From Cyclobacterium sp. (GTDB taxonomy: Bacteria; Bacteroidota; Bacteroidia; Cytophagales; Cyclobacteriaceae): a stretch of 64,000 bases of DNA. A program made the translations under genes and the position numbers. Below are positions 25,046-33,837 of this stretch, in pieces (positions within the stretch are counted from its first letter, which is position 1; each line of letters begins with the position of its first letter). The DNA lies in NCBI RefSeq assembly GCF_014762705.1, contig NZ_JABURL010000095.1:62001-126000 (forward strand), given 5' to 3'. The notes under the pieces are model-generated. The model did not search any database. It was not told the DNA's origin and worked only from the letters and a program-made list of their open reading frames with translations.

Positions 25046-25606
25046 TTAGACCTTCATGATTTCAGCTTCTTTCTTATCAAATAATTCATCGATTTTACCG
25101 GAATAGTTATCTGTATACTTTTGCACGGTGTCTTCTGCTCTTTTTACTTCATCTTCCGAAGCCCCTTCTTTTTGAAGTTTCTTTAATGCATCATTGGTGT
25201 CTTTTCTGACTGTTCTAATGCTGATCTTTCCGTTTTCGCATTCATTTTTGACCTGCTTGACCAGGTTTTTCCTTCGCTCTTCAGTTAATGGCGGAATGGT
25301 AAGCATCACCATTTCTCCGTTATTCTGTGGGTTTAAGCCCAGATCTGAATTGATGATGGCTTTTTCTATTTCCGGGATCAGGTTTTTTTCCCAGGGTTTA
25401 ATGGCAAGGGTTCTTGCATCGGGAGTGGTAATAGAGGCTACTTGTTGGATCGGTGTGGGGTTGCCATAGTAGGTCACCATAACACCATCCAAAAAATTGG
25501 GCATGGCCTTACCCGCCCTTATCTTCACCAGTTCTGCCGAAGTATGCTGCACGGCCTTTTCCATTAATGATTTTGCTTCCTCTAAATACAATTGGATCTC
25601 TTCCAT
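25046..25606 (-). CDS. frr: Ribosome recycling factor
   Basis: 186 residues, the normal size. With EF-G it splits the post-termination ribosome. Recognised by KIRAGKAMPNFLDGVMVTYYG, the PWEK motif in LAIKPWEKNLI, and IPPLTEERRKNLVKQVK. It starts 6 bases after pyrH, the usual pyrH-frr pair. The gene is not near tsf or rpsB in this window. Confidence 0.97.
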   Translation of the reverse strand: MEEIQLYLEEAKSLMEKAVQHTSAELVKIRAGKAMPNFLDGVMVTYYGNPTPIQQVASITTPDARTLAIKPWEKNLIPEIEKAIINSDLGLNPQNNGEMVMLTIPPLTEERRKNLVKQVKNECENGKISIRTVRKDTNDALKKLQKEGASEDEVKRAEDTVQKYTDNYSGKIDELFDKKEAEIMKV

Positions 25607-25612
25607 GGGATT

Positions 25613-26326
25613 TTATTGTTTTGACGTAATCAATGTTCCTATTTCATTGCCTTGAACCAAATCTAACAGATTGTCCGTTTTGTTCATGTCGAAGACGATA
25701 ATTGGAAGGTTGTTTTCCTGACAAAGGGTAAAGGCAGTCATGTCCATGACGTTCAGGTTTTTCTCATAAACCTCCTGGAATGTGATGCTGGTATAGCGGG
25801 TAGCGCTTTTGTCTTTTTCAGGATCTGCGGTGTAAACCCCGTCTACCCGGGTGCCTTTCAAGACCACTTCTGCCTCAATTTCTATCGCTCTTAGACTGGC
25901 TGTGGAGTCTGTAGTAAAGTAAGGATTCCCGATTCCAGCTCCGAAAATCACGATTCTGCCTTTCTCTAAATGCCTGATCGCCCTTCTGCGTATAAAAGGT
26001 TCACATACGCTTTCTACTTTGATGCCAGACATAAGCCGGGTAAACATACCATTTTGTTCCAGTGAGCTTTGCAGCGCCATCGCATTGATCAAGGTAGCGA
26101 GCATGCCCATATAATCTCCTTGGACGCGGTCTATTCCTACATTTCCAGCCTGTACGCCCCTGAAAATATTTCCACCTCCTATTACTATGGCAATTTCAAC
26201 TCCCAAATCATGCACGTTTTTGATTTCAGTAGCATATTCCTGAAGTTTTTTCGAGTCAATACCATAACTGTTCTCACCCATTAAGGCTTCCCCGCTTAGT
26301 TTTAGGAGAATTCGTTTATATTTCAT
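25613..26326 (-). CDS. pyrH: UMP kinase
   Basis: 237 residues. Phosphorylates UMP to UDP; hexameric bacterial amino-acid-kinase fold. Recognised by [14 protein letters not shown], the glycine-rich [26 protein letters not shown] and [16 protein letters not shown]. First gene of the pyrH-frr operon. The preceding 234 bases contain a promoter-like pair at 26521-26551 and two strong hairpins, so this mRNA probably has a structured leader of about 190 bases. Confidence 0.97.
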   Translation of the reverse strand: MKYKRILLKLSGEALMGENSYGIDSKKLQEYATEIKNVHDLGVEIAIVIGGGNIFRGVQAGNVGIDRVQGDYMGMLATLINAMALQSSLEQNGMFTRLMSGIKVESVCEPFIRRRAIRHLEKGRIVIFGAGIGNPYFTTDSTASLRAIEIEAEVVLKGTRVDGVYTADPEKDKSATRYTSITFQEVYEKNLNVMDMTAFTLCQENNLPIIVFDMNKTDNLLDLVQGNEIGTLITSKQ

Positions 26327-26347
26327 GTGTTTATATTTTTTTTTTAA

Positions 26348-26377
26348 TAGGCCACCCCGATTAGTCGGGGCAGGCTA
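26348..26377. repeat. REP-like GC-rich hairpin
   Basis: CCCCGA-TTAG-TCGGGG (26355-26370) is a perfect 6-base stem with a tetraloop. TAG/CTA and CC/GG pairs extend it outward around a small bulge and mismatch. It lies 22 bases before the pyrH ATG. No T tract follows on the minus strand, so it is not a classical terminator. I found no second copy in the window. Confidence 0.55.
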
Positions 26378-26388
26378 TGGAATCTTTG

Positions 26389-26437
26389 ACGATTAAAATA
26401 ATCATTGCCCTGTGTGTTTAATGATGATTTTAATCGT
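26389..26437 (-). promoter_or_regulatory. Long hairpin in the pyrH leader
   Basis: GATTAAAATAATCATT (26391-26406) pairs with AATGATGATTTTAATC (26420-26435) with a single mismatch in 16 and a 13-base loop; two outer pairs extend it. Such a long stem is unlikely by chance. Its place, 63-110 bases before the pyrH ATG and downstream of the promoter candidate, suggests a leader element, but no known riboswitch is recognised. Confidence 0.5.
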
Positions 26438-26520
26438 GTCGATTTCATTTGGGTTTTTTTCAGTTGACGAATGAAAAGGCTTTATCAATAAATTAGCTGT
26501 AATAAAATTTAAAAGCCCGA

Positions 26521-26551
26521 CAAATATAAATCCTTGTTTTAAGAATACTAA
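26521..26551 (-). promoter_or_regulatory. Promoter candidate for pyrH-frr
   Basis: On the minus strand TTAG (26551-26548), a 19-base spacer and TATATTTG (26528-26521) match TTTG-N19-TAnnTTTG with one change. It lies just past the stop of the biotin-carrier gene (26561). Confidence 0.55.
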
Positions 26552-26560
26552 ATCTTATGC

Positions 26561-27052
26561 TTAAAATTGAAGCAATACCTGATTTTTTTCTACCCCTTCT
26601 CCCTCTTTGACATCTATGGAATTTATGGTTCCAGAGGCAGGGGATTTTATGGTATTTTCCATTTTCATTGCTTCTAAAACCATCAGAACATCATTTTTTT
26701 CAACCCGGTCCCCTGCTTTTACTTTTATTTCCAGCACCATTCCCGGCATTGGGGCACTAACCGATGAAATTTTTAATGCTGTATTTTCCTGCATGCCTAA
26801 TTTTTCCAGTAATTGGGCCTTGGCATTTTTCCGGGATGCCCAACAGGCTATTCCGTTCAGGGATAAATGATATTCGTCCTGAACAGTTTTATCTAAAAGA
26901 ATCAAGTGATGCATGCGGTGATTATACTCGATCAAAAACTCATTTTCCCCTTTTTGATGCACGATTGCCTTTATCTTTTTTTCTCCAATCTGGTAGTGTT
27001 CACCCACCCTTTTAATAGTAAAAGATTGATCGTTTAGTTTTATTAGGGTCAT
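26561..27052 (-). CDS. Biotin/lipoyl-attachment domain protein (biotin carboxyl carrier subunit)
   Basis: 163 residues. The C-terminal ~75 residues are a biotinyl domain: SAPMPGMVLEIKVKAGD, then the biotinylation motif LEAMKMENTI with the target Lys in MKM, then SPASGTINSIDVKEGEGVEKNQ. The N-terminal part (IKRVGEHYQIGEKKIKAIVHQ) resembles the linker seen in carrier subunits of acyl-CoA (propionyl/acetyl-type) carboxylases. It would carry CO2 on biotin between carboxylase and transferase subunits, but neither of those genes is adjacent. Lipoyl carriage is less likely given the MKM context. Divergent from the aminopeptidase gene. Confidence 0.9.
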   Translation of the reverse strand: MTLIKLNDQSFTIKRVGEHYQIGEKKIKAIVHQKGENEFLIEYNHRMHHLILLDKTVQDEYHLSLNGIACWASRKNAKAQLLEKLGMQENTALKISSVSAPMPGMVLEIKVKAGDRVEKNDVLMVLEAMKMENTIKSPASGTINSIDVKEGEGVEKNQVLLQF

Positions 27053-27173
27053 TTTCTTAATTTTAAGCGCTTACCAATGACTTGAAAGCAATAGTATGAG
27101 AATTCTTGCCCGGTCAAGGTAATAAATATTGCAGTTATTTACTTTTTTTGTTTACCGAAAATAAATTATATCC

Positions 27174-29789
27174 ATGCGTTACAAGGGAAATCAAGCTTTC
27201 GTAGGCTTGCTGTTAATTTTTATTGTCTCAATGTCATGTAAACCAACTGCCAAAGTTGCAGTTGAAACCCAGGTGGAGACAAGCATTCCGGCAGACAAGG
27301 CCAATTTGCAAAAGGAGAATGAAAAAGAGCTCCAGATCAGGCAAAAAGAAAGCAAAATCAAAAATTATAAAGGAAGCAACACCAGAAATTTCGACTTGCT
27401 GCACACCAGGCTCTTTTTATCATTTGACTATGATCTCAAAACAGTCAAAGGAGAAGCTGAATTAAGTCTTAAACCCTATTTTTATGAAAAGGAGACCCTG
27501 GTATTGGATGCGAAAGAATTTGACATTCATGAAGTATACCTAATGCGGCAAGGCAACAGGCAGGATCTGAACTATGCTTACAATAACAAACAAATTGAAA
27601 TTGACCTACCTCAAAAAACAGGAGAGGAAGATACGCTTGCGCTGCATATTGCTTACACTGCTTTTCCGGAAAGGGGCAATAATATTGGAACTGCAGCCAT
27701 TTCGGATACCAAAGGATTGTATTTTATCAACCCGGACTCGAGCGAGTCAGGCAAACCTGTTCAGATCTGGACCCAGGGTGAAACGGAGTACACTTCTAAG
27801 TGGTACCCCACCATTGATAGTCCTAATGAGCGGCAAACCCATGATTTTTACCTCCGGGTTCCAGACAAATACATCAGCATCAGCAATGGTCTGCTTGTGG
27901 AGAGTAAATCCCATAAGGATGGAACAAGGACTGATCATTGGCAAATGAATCAAGCACATGCACCCTATTTATCGGCAATTGTGGTGGGGGATTTTGCTAC
28001 CATTGAAGATGAAAGTGATTCAGGTATCCCACTTCGGTATTTCGTAGAACCCAAATATGAAGCTGGTGCCAGGAAGGTATTTGAACATACACCGGAAATG
28101 GTGACCTTTTTCTCCGATTTACTGCAAGTCCCTTTTCCCTGGCAAAAATACGATCAGGTAGTGGTCAGGGACTTTGTCTCCGGAGCCATGGAAAACACCA
28201 CCCTGTCCATATTCATGGAAGCCCTGAATCTTAATGAACGCGAAGCCCTGGATAGTGAATGGGACTATATCATCGCCCATGAACTGTTTCATCAATGGTT
28301 TGGAAATTACGTGACCACCGAATCCTGGGCCAATTTAACCTTGAATGAAGCATTTGCCGACTATTCGGAATACCTGTGGTTTGAATACAAGGAAGGCAGG
28401 GATCAGGCAGACATGCATCATTTTAATGCCATGGAAGAATACCTGGATGAGGCAGAGGAGAAACAGGAAGATCTGATCAGGTATTATTACGCTCACAGCG
28501 ACGAAATGTTTGACAGCCATACTTATGCCAAAGGAGGAAGAGTGCTTCATATGTTGAGAAATTTTCTTGGTGACAGGGCTTTTTTCCAAGGGCTAAAACG
28601 ATACCTACAAGACAATGCATCTCAGGCGGTTGAAATTCATCACCTCCGGCTGGCTATGGAAAAAGTCTCGGGAATGGATTTGAACTGGTTTTTTAACCAA
28701 TGGTTTCTTTCTTCCGGGCACCCTGAATTATCCATCGATTGGGACTATTCAGATCCAGACAATATCATTCTTAAAATCAAACAGCTACAGGATCTAGGGG
28801 ACACGCCACTTTTCAAAATTCCTTTTTCGGTACATATTTATAAGCAGGGGCAGACAACAGAAAAGGGATTTATATTGGATCAGGCCTATCAGGAGTTTGA
28901 ATTGAATAACGGGCCGGGTACGGAGCTTGTCCTATTTGATGAATACCATACAATTCTGGCGGAAAAGAAGACGGTCAGGGGGCCTGAGGTTTTGGGAAAG
29001 CAGTTCTATTATGCACATTCCGGGCTGGCAAGAGTTGAAGCATTGGACAGCCTTACCAGTACAGCCATCCTGCCGGAAGGCTTGGATGAAATGATAGGCA
29101 AGGCCCTGGATGATCCTTTTTGGGTGGTTAGGGAGCTGGCCCTGCAACGGTTGTCGGGAATAACAACCGAGCAGATGGAGCTTTATCAAATTGAGACTAA
29201 AGTACTTCAAATGGCAGAGTTTGATTCCAGTAATACCGTAAAGGCAGCTGCCATCGAGGTTTTGGCAGGAATAAATCCGGTTAAATATGAACCACTGATA
29301 TACCGTATGATCAACGATCCTTCCTATCAGGTATCTGGTAGCGCCCTCATGATATTCATGGATATGGAAGGTAATTTATCCAAAAAGAAAGAAGTATTCG
29401 AACGGCTGGAATCGGAAGAAAACATTCGTATTCTCGCTCCTCTGGCAGATTACCTTACCCAATCCGGGCAATCTGAACATATGGACTGGATGCATGAAAA
29501 ATTAGCTGTTTTAGAGGGTGAGTCCTTGTATTATTTCATTGGTTATTACGGAGATTACTTTGCCAGCGTGGAATCGGTGCCTGTAGAAAAAGCCGTCTCC
29601 AATTTAGGTAAATTAGGAGGGGAACATGCGCTTCCTTATGTCAGGTTAGCGGCATTTCAGTCTCTCTTTGGTTTTATTGATGATGAGGGCGTGTTGGATT
29701 TGGCCAAAGCGCTGCTGTTGTCTGAAAAAGATGAAATGGTTAGGCAGTACCAGAAATACTACCTGGAGCCCTATCTTGAGGAGGAGTAA
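27174..29789 (+). CDS. M1 family metallopeptidase (aminopeptidase N-like) lipoprotein
   Basis: 871 residues. Lipobox VSMSC gives lipidated Cys22, so it acts outside the cytoplasm, tied to a membrane. The M1 zinc site is complete: HELFH (369-373) and the third ligand E392 in LNEAF, 18 residues later. The substrate-binding GAMEN motif is at 337-341. The C-terminal ~270 residues are helical with repeat character (VRELALQRLSG, VKAAAIEVLAG, RLAAFQSLFG), resembling HEAT repeats. It should remove N-terminal residues from peptides for nutrition or turnover. Monocistronic by position, followed by the tRNA cluster. Confidence 0.94.
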   Translation: MRYKGNQAFVGLLLIFIVSMSCKPTAKVAVETQVETSIPADKANLQKENEKELQIRQKESKIKNYKGSNTRNFDLLHTRLFLSFDYDLKTVKGEAELSLKPYFYEKETLVLDAKEFDIHEVYLMRQGNRQDLNYAYNNKQIEIDLPQKTGEEDTLALHIAYTAFPERGNNIGTAAISDTKGLYFINPDSSESGKPVQIWTQGETEYTSKWYPTIDSPNERQTHDFYLRVPDKYISISNGLLVESKSHKDGTRTDHWQMNQAHAPYLSAIVVGDFATIEDESDSGIPLRYFVEPKYEAGARKVFEHTPEMVTFFSDLLQVPFPWQKYDQVVVRDFVSGAMENTTLSIFMEALNLNEREALDSEWDYIIAHELFHQWFGNYVTTESWANLTLNEAFADYSEYLWFEYKEGRDQADMHHFNAMEEYLDEAEEKQEDLIRYYYAHSDEMFDSHTYAKGGRVLHMLRNFLGDRAFFQGLKRYLQDNASQAVEIHHLRLAMEKVSGMDLNWFFNQWFLSSGHPELSIDWDYSDPDNIILKIKQLQDLGDTPLFKIPFSVHIYKQGQTTEKGFILDQAYQEFELNNGPGTELVLFDEYHTILAEKKTVRGPEVLGKQFYYAHSGLARVEALDSLTSTAILPEGLDEMIGKALDDPFWVVRELALQRLSGITTEQMELYQIETKVLQMAEFDSSNTVKAAAIEVLAGINPVKYEPLIYRMINDPSYQVSGSALMIFMDMEGNLSKKKEVFERLESEENIRILAPLADYLTQSGQSEHMDWMHEKLAVLEGESLYYFIGYYGDYFASVESVPVEKAVSNLGKLGGEHALPYVRLAAFQSLFGFIDDEGVLDLAKALLLSEKDEMVRQYQKYYLEPYLEEE

Positions 29790-29853
29790 AATACTGAGCA
29801 TGAATGGCATAATTTTGATTTATGAAAAAACAGCAGAATTTTTTTTATAATAT

Positions 29854-29884
29854 TTTGAATGTTTGGTAAAAGGGTATAATTTTG
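29854..29884 (+). promoter_or_regulatory. Promoter of the tRNA-Tyr/tuf unit
   Basis: TTTG at 29854-29857, 19-base spacer, TAATTTTG at 29877-29884: exact Bacteroidota consensus, ending 53 bases before tRNA-Tyr. Confidence 0.7.
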
Positions 29885-29937
29885 CCATCCGTTAAGACAG
29901 CAAAGAAATTAAAACGTCAGACATTGTTGTAATATTT

Positions 29938-30020
29938 GGGGGAATACCAAAGCGGCCAACTGGGACGGACTGTAAATCCGTTGACTTATGTCTTCACAGG
30001 TTCGAATCCTGTTTCCCCCA
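29938..30020 (+). tRNA. tRNA-Tyr (GTA)
   Basis: 83 bases, type II with a long variable arm. Acceptor GGGGGAA pairs with TTCCCCC, discriminator A. Anticodon stem ACGGA/TCCGT with loop CTGTAAA, anticodon GTA at 29972-29974. T loop GGTTCGAATCC is normal. CCA is not encoded. Confidence 0.96.
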
Positions 30021-30184
30021 CTGAATCAATTGAATTAAGGATTATTTTAATTGCTTAATAATAATCTGAATGTTCCGGTACTATTTATATTGTTTTCTTA
30101 TAAAATCCGGCTAATTTTGGATTCTTGAAATAAAATTATGAATTTGAAAATTGGTTTTTACCAGTTTTCGAAAGAAATAAACAA

Positions 30185-30257
30185 GCGGGAGTAGCTCAGT
30201 TGGTAGAGCGGCAGCCTTCCAAGCTGCAGGTCGCGGGTTCGAGCCTCGTCTCCCGCT
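30185..30257 (+). tRNA. tRNA-Gly (TCC)
   Basis: 73 bases. Acceptor GCGGGAG pairs with CTCCCGC, discriminator T. Anticodon stem GCAGC/GCTGC, loop CTTCCAA, anticodon TCC at 30218-30220. CCA not encoded. Confidence 0.97.
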
Positions 30258-30292
30258 CTATGCTTTTATAGGGCATAAACTGAATGTAAAAA

Positions 30293-30364
30293 GCCGACGT
30301 AGCTCAGGGGTAGAGTGCTTCCTTGGTAAGGAAGAGGTCACGGGTTCAAATCCCGTCGTTGGCT
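30293..30364 (+). tRNA. tRNA-Thr (GGT)
   Basis: 72 bases. Acceptor GCCGACG pairs with CGTTGGC (one G-T), discriminator T. Anticodon stem CTTCC/GGAAG, loop TTGGTAA, anticodon GGT at 30325-30327. Directly upstream of tuf (59 bases), so probably processed from the same transcript. Confidence 0.97.
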
Positions 30365-30423
30365 CTGAACATTTCAAATATTTACTGAAATTTAATCTTT
30401 AACTAAACAGAGGATTTTCACGC

Positions 30424-31611
30424 ATGGCAAAAGCAACCTTTGACCGTTCCAAACCGCACGTTAACATAGGTACGATTGGTCACGTCGATCATGGTAAGAC
30501 TACTTTGACTGCTGCCATTACCACTGTACTGGCCAGAAAGGGTCTTTCTGAATTAAGAGACTTTGCTTCCATTGACAACGCACCGGAAGAAAAGGAAAGA
30601 GGTATCACGATCAATACCTCACACGTAGAGTATCAAACGGAGTCAAGGCACTATGCCCACGTTGACTGTCCAGGTCACGCTGACTACGTAAAAAACATGG
30701 TTACTGGTGCTGCTCAGATGGACGGTGCAATTCTTGTAGTTGCGGCCACTGATGGTCCAATGCCACAAACCAGAGAGCACATTCTTCTTGCGCGTCAGGT
30801 AGGTGTACCGGCTTTGGTAGTATTCATGAACAAAGTAGATTTGGTGGACGACCCCGAATTACTTGAGTTGGTGGAAATGGAAGTAAGAGAATTACTTTCT
30901 TTCTATGAATTTGACGGAGACAACATTCCTGTTATTGCAGGCTCGGCTCTTGGCGCACTTAACGGTGAAGCCAAATGGGAAGACACTGTGATGGAATTGA
31001 TGAAAGCCGTTGATGACCATATTCCGCTTCCTGAAAGAGCAATTGACAAAGACTTCCTAATGCCTGTAGAGGATGTATTCTCTATTACTGGTAGGGGAAC
31101 AGTAGCTACCGGAAGGATTGAAAGAGGTGTAGTCAATTCAGGTGAAGCTGTTGACATCATCGGAATGGGAGCAGAAGGCTTGAAGTCTACTGTTACCGGA
31201 GTAGAGATGTTCCGTAAGATATTGGACAGAGGCGAAGCAGGCGACAACGTTGGTTTGTTGCTGAGAGGTATTGAAAAGAGCCAGATCAAAAGAGGTATGA
31301 TTATCTGTAAGCCTGGTTCAGTTACTCCTCACGCTCATTTTAAAGCAGAGGTATACGTACTTTCAAAAGAAGAGGGTGGTAGACATACTCCGTTCTTTAA
31401 CAAATACCGTCCTCAGTTTTACTTAAGGACAACAGATGTTACCGGAGAGATCAAACTTCCGGAAAATGTAGAAATGGTAATGCCAGGTGATAACATCACC
31501 ATTGAGGTGAGCCTGATCAACCCGGTAGCCCTTGAAAAAGGTTTACGATTTGCCATCAGAGAAGGTGGTAGAACAGTAGGTGCCGGACAGGTTACTGAAA
31601 TACTGGATTAA
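30424..31611 (+). CDS. tuf: Elongation factor Tu
   Basis: 395 residues, full length. Delivers aminoacyl-tRNA to the ribosome with GTP. G motifs GHVDHGKTT (19-27), the switch region [24 protein letters not shown] and NKVD; domains 2 and 3 follow, ending AGQVTEILD. Embedded in the tRNA-tuf-tRNA-secE order typical of Bacteroidota. No second tuf copy is seen near fusA in this window. Confidence 0.98.
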   Translation: MAKATFDRSKPHVNIGTIGHVDHGKTTLTAAITTVLARKGLSELRDFASIDNAPEEKERGITINTSHVEYQTESRHYAHVDCPGHADYVKNMVTGAAQMDGAILVVAATDGPMPQTREHILLARQVGVPALVVFMNKVDLVDDPELLELVEMEVRELLSFYEFDGDNIPVIAGSALGALNGEAKWEDTVMELMKAVDDHIPLPERAIDKDFLMPVEDVFSITGRGTVATGRIERGVVNSGEAVDIIGMGAEGLKSTVTGVEMFRKILDRGEAGDNVGLLLRGIEKSQIKRGMIICKPGSVTPHAHFKAEVYVLSKEEGGRHTPFFNKYRPQFYLRTTDVTGEIKLPENVEMVMPGDNITIEVSLINPVALEKGLRFAIREGGRTVGAGQVTEILD

Positions 31612-31636
31612 AATTGATTTAAGTATCAAATTAAGG

Positions 31637-31675
31637 AATGCGATCCTGAAATTATTCGGGATCGCATTTGTTTCT
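31637..31675 (+). terminator. Terminator after tuf
   Basis: Perfect 10-base stem AATGCGATCC (31637-31646) with GGATCGCATT (31659-31668), 12-base loop, then TTGTTTCTTT. The -33 box of the next promoter (31667-31670) overlaps the end of this stem. Confidence 0.8.
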
Positions 31676-31698
31676 TTGGCCTCAATTCACTAATTTTG
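31667..31698 (+). promoter_or_regulatory. Promoter of tRNA-Trp/secE/nusG unit
   Basis: TTTG at 31667-31670, 20-base spacer, TAATTTTG at 31691-31698, 27 bases before tRNA-Trp. Confidence 0.7.
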
Positions 31699-31725
31699 CG
31701 TTCCTTATTTGAGGGGCGGAAAAAA

Positions 31726-31796
31726 ACGGGCGTAGTTCAATGGCAGAATAGCGGTCTCCAAAACCGTTGATGGGAGTTCGAATCTCTCCGCCCGTG
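31726..31796 (+). tRNA. tRNA-Trp (CCA)
   Basis: 71 bases. Acceptor ACGGGCG pairs with CGCCCGT, discriminator G. Anticodon stem GCGGT/ACCGT, loop CTCCAAA, anticodon CCA at 31758-31760. First element of the secE-nusG transcript. Confidence 0.96.
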
Positions 31797-31815
31797 CAAA
31801 TTAAGGAAGAAAAAT

Positions 31816-31893
31816 CATGGGAGAAGTAAATGCGCAAAGACTTCTCCGGTCATGTTTTGAATGAGAACGGCTCCCTTGAGGAGTGTTTGTTCT
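31816..31893 (+). promoter_or_regulatory. Two-hairpin leader before secE
   Basis: Hairpin 1: CATG+GGAGAAGT (31816-31827) pairs with ACTTCTCC (31840-31847) and, past a 3-base bulge, CATG (31851-31854). Hairpin 2: AGAAC and CTCC (31864-31874) pair with GGAG and GTTCT (31880-31893). They fill most of the 118 bases between tRNA-Trp and secE. Possible roles are tRNA processing, attenuation or a protein-binding leader; none is shown. Confidence 0.45.
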
Positions 31894-31914
31894 TGATAAA
31901 CTAATTTTACAAGG

Positions 31915-32103
31915 ATGAATGTTAAGAATTTTGTAATTGAGTCCATAGATGAGATGAAAAACAAGGTCACCTGGCCTAAGTATGCATCTCTTCAGAACAG
32001 TGCCGTTCTGGTACTGGTGGCTTCATTGATTTTCGCTTTGGTCATCGGATTGATCGATCTGACCTTCGAAAATATCATGACATGGTTTTATGATTTATTC
32101 TAA
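31915..32103 (+). CDS. secE: Preprotein translocase subunit SecE
   Basis: 62 residues, the short single-helix form. SIDEMKNKVTWPKYASLQNSA is the conserved amphipathic SecE segment; one membrane helix follows (VLVLVASLIFALVIGLIDLTF). It clamps SecY in the translocon. Located directly before nusG as in most bacteria. The ATG is preceded by AAGG. Confidence 0.96.
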   Translation: MNVKNFVIESIDEMKNKVTWPKYASLQNSAVLVLVASLIFALVIGLIDLTFENIMTWFYDLF

Positions 32104-32121
32104 AGAATATTAAAAAACGGG

Positions 32122-32679
32122 ATGGCAGATCACAAATGGTACGTGCTCAGGGTAGTGGCAGGTCAGGAAAAAAAAGCAAAGACTTATTTAGACAATGAAA
32201 TTGCCCGTCAGGATCTCCTGGAATTTATTCCCGAGGTTTTGATACCTTCTGAGAAAGTATACGAGATGCGAAATGGTAAAAAGCGGGTGAGGGAAAGGAA
32301 TTTTTTTCCCGGATACGTTTTAATCCACGCAGATCTCAGTCATGGTGAAGCCAATCACGTGATTACAAGCATACCGGGAGTAATCGGTTTTTTAGGGTCA
32401 AACCAAGGGGGGGCTTCCAAAACCCCCGAGCCATTACGTCAATCGGAAATCAACAGGATTTTAGGTCGTGTTGAGGAGATTGATGAGTTTGCGGAAAAAC
32501 TGGATACCCCATATATAGTTGGAGAGAGCGTTAAAGTAATGGACGGTCCTTTCAGTGGGTTCTCGGGTGTGATTGAGGAAGTGTTTGAAGACAAGAAGAA
32601 GCTTAATGTTATGGTTAAGATATTCGGTCGGAACACTCCTGTTGAGTTAAACTTTATACAAGTAGAAAAACTAGATTAG
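32122..32679 (+). CDS. nusG: Transcription termination/antitermination factor NusG
   Basis: 185 residues. N-terminal NGN domain (KWYVLRVVAGQEKKAKTYL, RNFFPGYVLI) and C-terminal KOW domain (GESVKVMDGPFSGFSGVIEE). Binds RNA polymerase to control pausing and links it to ribosomal protein S10 or Rho. Ends 3 bases before rplK, so no separate L11 leader is available between the genes. Confidence 0.97.
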   Translation: MADHKWYVLRVVAGQEKKAKTYLDNEIARQDLLEFIPEVLIPSEKVYEMRNGKKRVRERNFFPGYVLIHADLSHGEANHVITSIPGVIGFLGSNQGGASKTPEPLRQSEINRILGRVEEIDEFAEKLDTPYIVGESVKVMDGPFSGFSGVIEEVFEDKKKLNVMVKIFGRNTPVELNFIQVEKLD

Positions 32680-32682
32680 GAA

Positions 32683-33126
32683 ATGGCTAAAGAAATCTCT
32701 GGTTATCTGAAACTACAGGTGAAGGGTGGCCAGGCTAACCCATCTCCTCCGGTTGGTCCGGCCCTTGGTTCAAAAGGGTTGAACATCATGGAGTTCTGTA
32801 AGCAATTTAATGCCAGGACTCAGGAAAAAATGGGCCAGGTTCTTCCTGTTCTTGTAACGATTTATTCGGACAAGTCCTTTGATTTTGTCGTAAAAACGCC
32901 TCCTGCAGCGGTAATGTTGCTGGAAGCTGCAAAGTTAAAGAGTGGTTCAGCTGAACCGAACAGGAAAAAAGTTGGTGCTGTATCCTGGGATCAGGTTAAA
33001 GAAATTGCAGAGGTAAAAATGCCTGATTTAAATGCTTTTGAAATGGCTTCAGCCATGAGAATGGTCGCGGGTACTGCCAGAAGCATGGGCATCACAGTTT
33101 CAGGAAAAGCTCCTTGGGAGGAATAA
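32683..33126 (+). CDS. rplK: Ribosomal protein L11
   Basis: 147 residues, full length. Recognised by [31 protein letters not shown] and the C-terminal ARSMGITV. Forms the GTPase-associated centre with 23S rRNA, at the thiostrepton site. 10 bases before rplA. Confidence 0.98.
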   Translation: MAKEISGYLKLQVKGGQANPSPPVGPALGSKGLNIMEFCKQFNARTQEKMGQVLPVLVTIYSDKSFDFVVKTPPAAVMLLEAAKLKSGSAEPNRKKVGAVSWDQVKEIAEVKMPDLNAFEMASAMRMVAGTARSMGITVSGKAPWEE

Positions 33127-33136
33127 CAAGCAAAAA

Positions 33137-33835
33137 ATGGCTAAGTTAACAAAAAAGAAAAAAGAAGCTCTTTCTAAATACGACCCTGGCCAACATTATT
33201 CCCTGGCTGAGGCTTCTTCTATTGTTAAGGAAATTTCAAACACCAAATTTGATTCTTCTATAGACCTGGATATCCGTCTGGGCGTGGATCCGCGAAAAGC
33301 CGACCAAATGGTCCGGGGAGTAGTGGCCTTACCTCACGGTACGGGAAAGGAATTGAAGGTATTGGTGCTTTGCAGCCCTGACAAAGAAGAGGAAGCCAAA
33401 GAGGCAGGTGCTGATTATGTTGGACTGGATGAGTACATTGCAAAGATTGAAGGTGGATGGACTGACATTGATGTCATCATTACCACACCAAATGTAATGG
33501 CCAAAGTAGGTAGACTGGGTAGGGTTCTTGGACCCAGGGGCTTGATGCCTAATCCCAAGTCTGGTACTGTGACCCTTGATGTAGGGAAAGCAGTTAAAGA
33601 AGTTAAAGCTGGTAAAATCGATTTCAAAGTAGATAAATTCGGCATTATTCATGCAAGTGTAGGAAAAGCTTCCTTTACTGCTGAAAAAATTCAGGAAAAC
33701 GCAAGGGAATTAATCCTGACCATATCTAAACTGAAACCGTCTGCTGCGAAGGGTACTTATTTCCAAAGTATACATTTATCCAGTACCATGTCTCCGGGCA
33801 TCGTGATAGATAAAAGTAGTATTCAAGGTATATAA
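33137..33835 (+). CDS. rplA: Ribosomal protein L1
   Basis: 232 residues. Recognised by [39 protein letters not shown] and the C-terminal [13 protein letters not shown]. It forms the mobile L1 stalk and represses its own operon in other bacteria. rplJ starts 2 bases after the stop, so any L10 leader must lie inside this coding region. Confidence 0.98.
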   Translation: MAKLTKKKKEALSKYDPGQHYSLAEASSIVKEISNTKFDSSIDLDIRLGVDPRKADQMVRGVVALPHGTGKELKVLVLCSPDKEEEAKEAGADYVGLDEYIAKIEGGWTDIDVIITTPNVMAKVGRLGRVLGPRGLMPNPKSGTVTLDVGKAVKEVKAGKIDFKVDKFGIIHASVGKASFTAEKIQENARELILTISKLKPSAAKGTYFQSIHLSSTMSPGIVIDKSSIQGI

Positions 33836-33837
33836 TT

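Noticed and set aside
26348-26377. GC-rich hairpin as an intrinsic terminator
   Set aside because: On the minus strand it is followed by an A-rich, not T-rich, tract; on the plus strand the T tract precedes the hairpin and no gene ends there.
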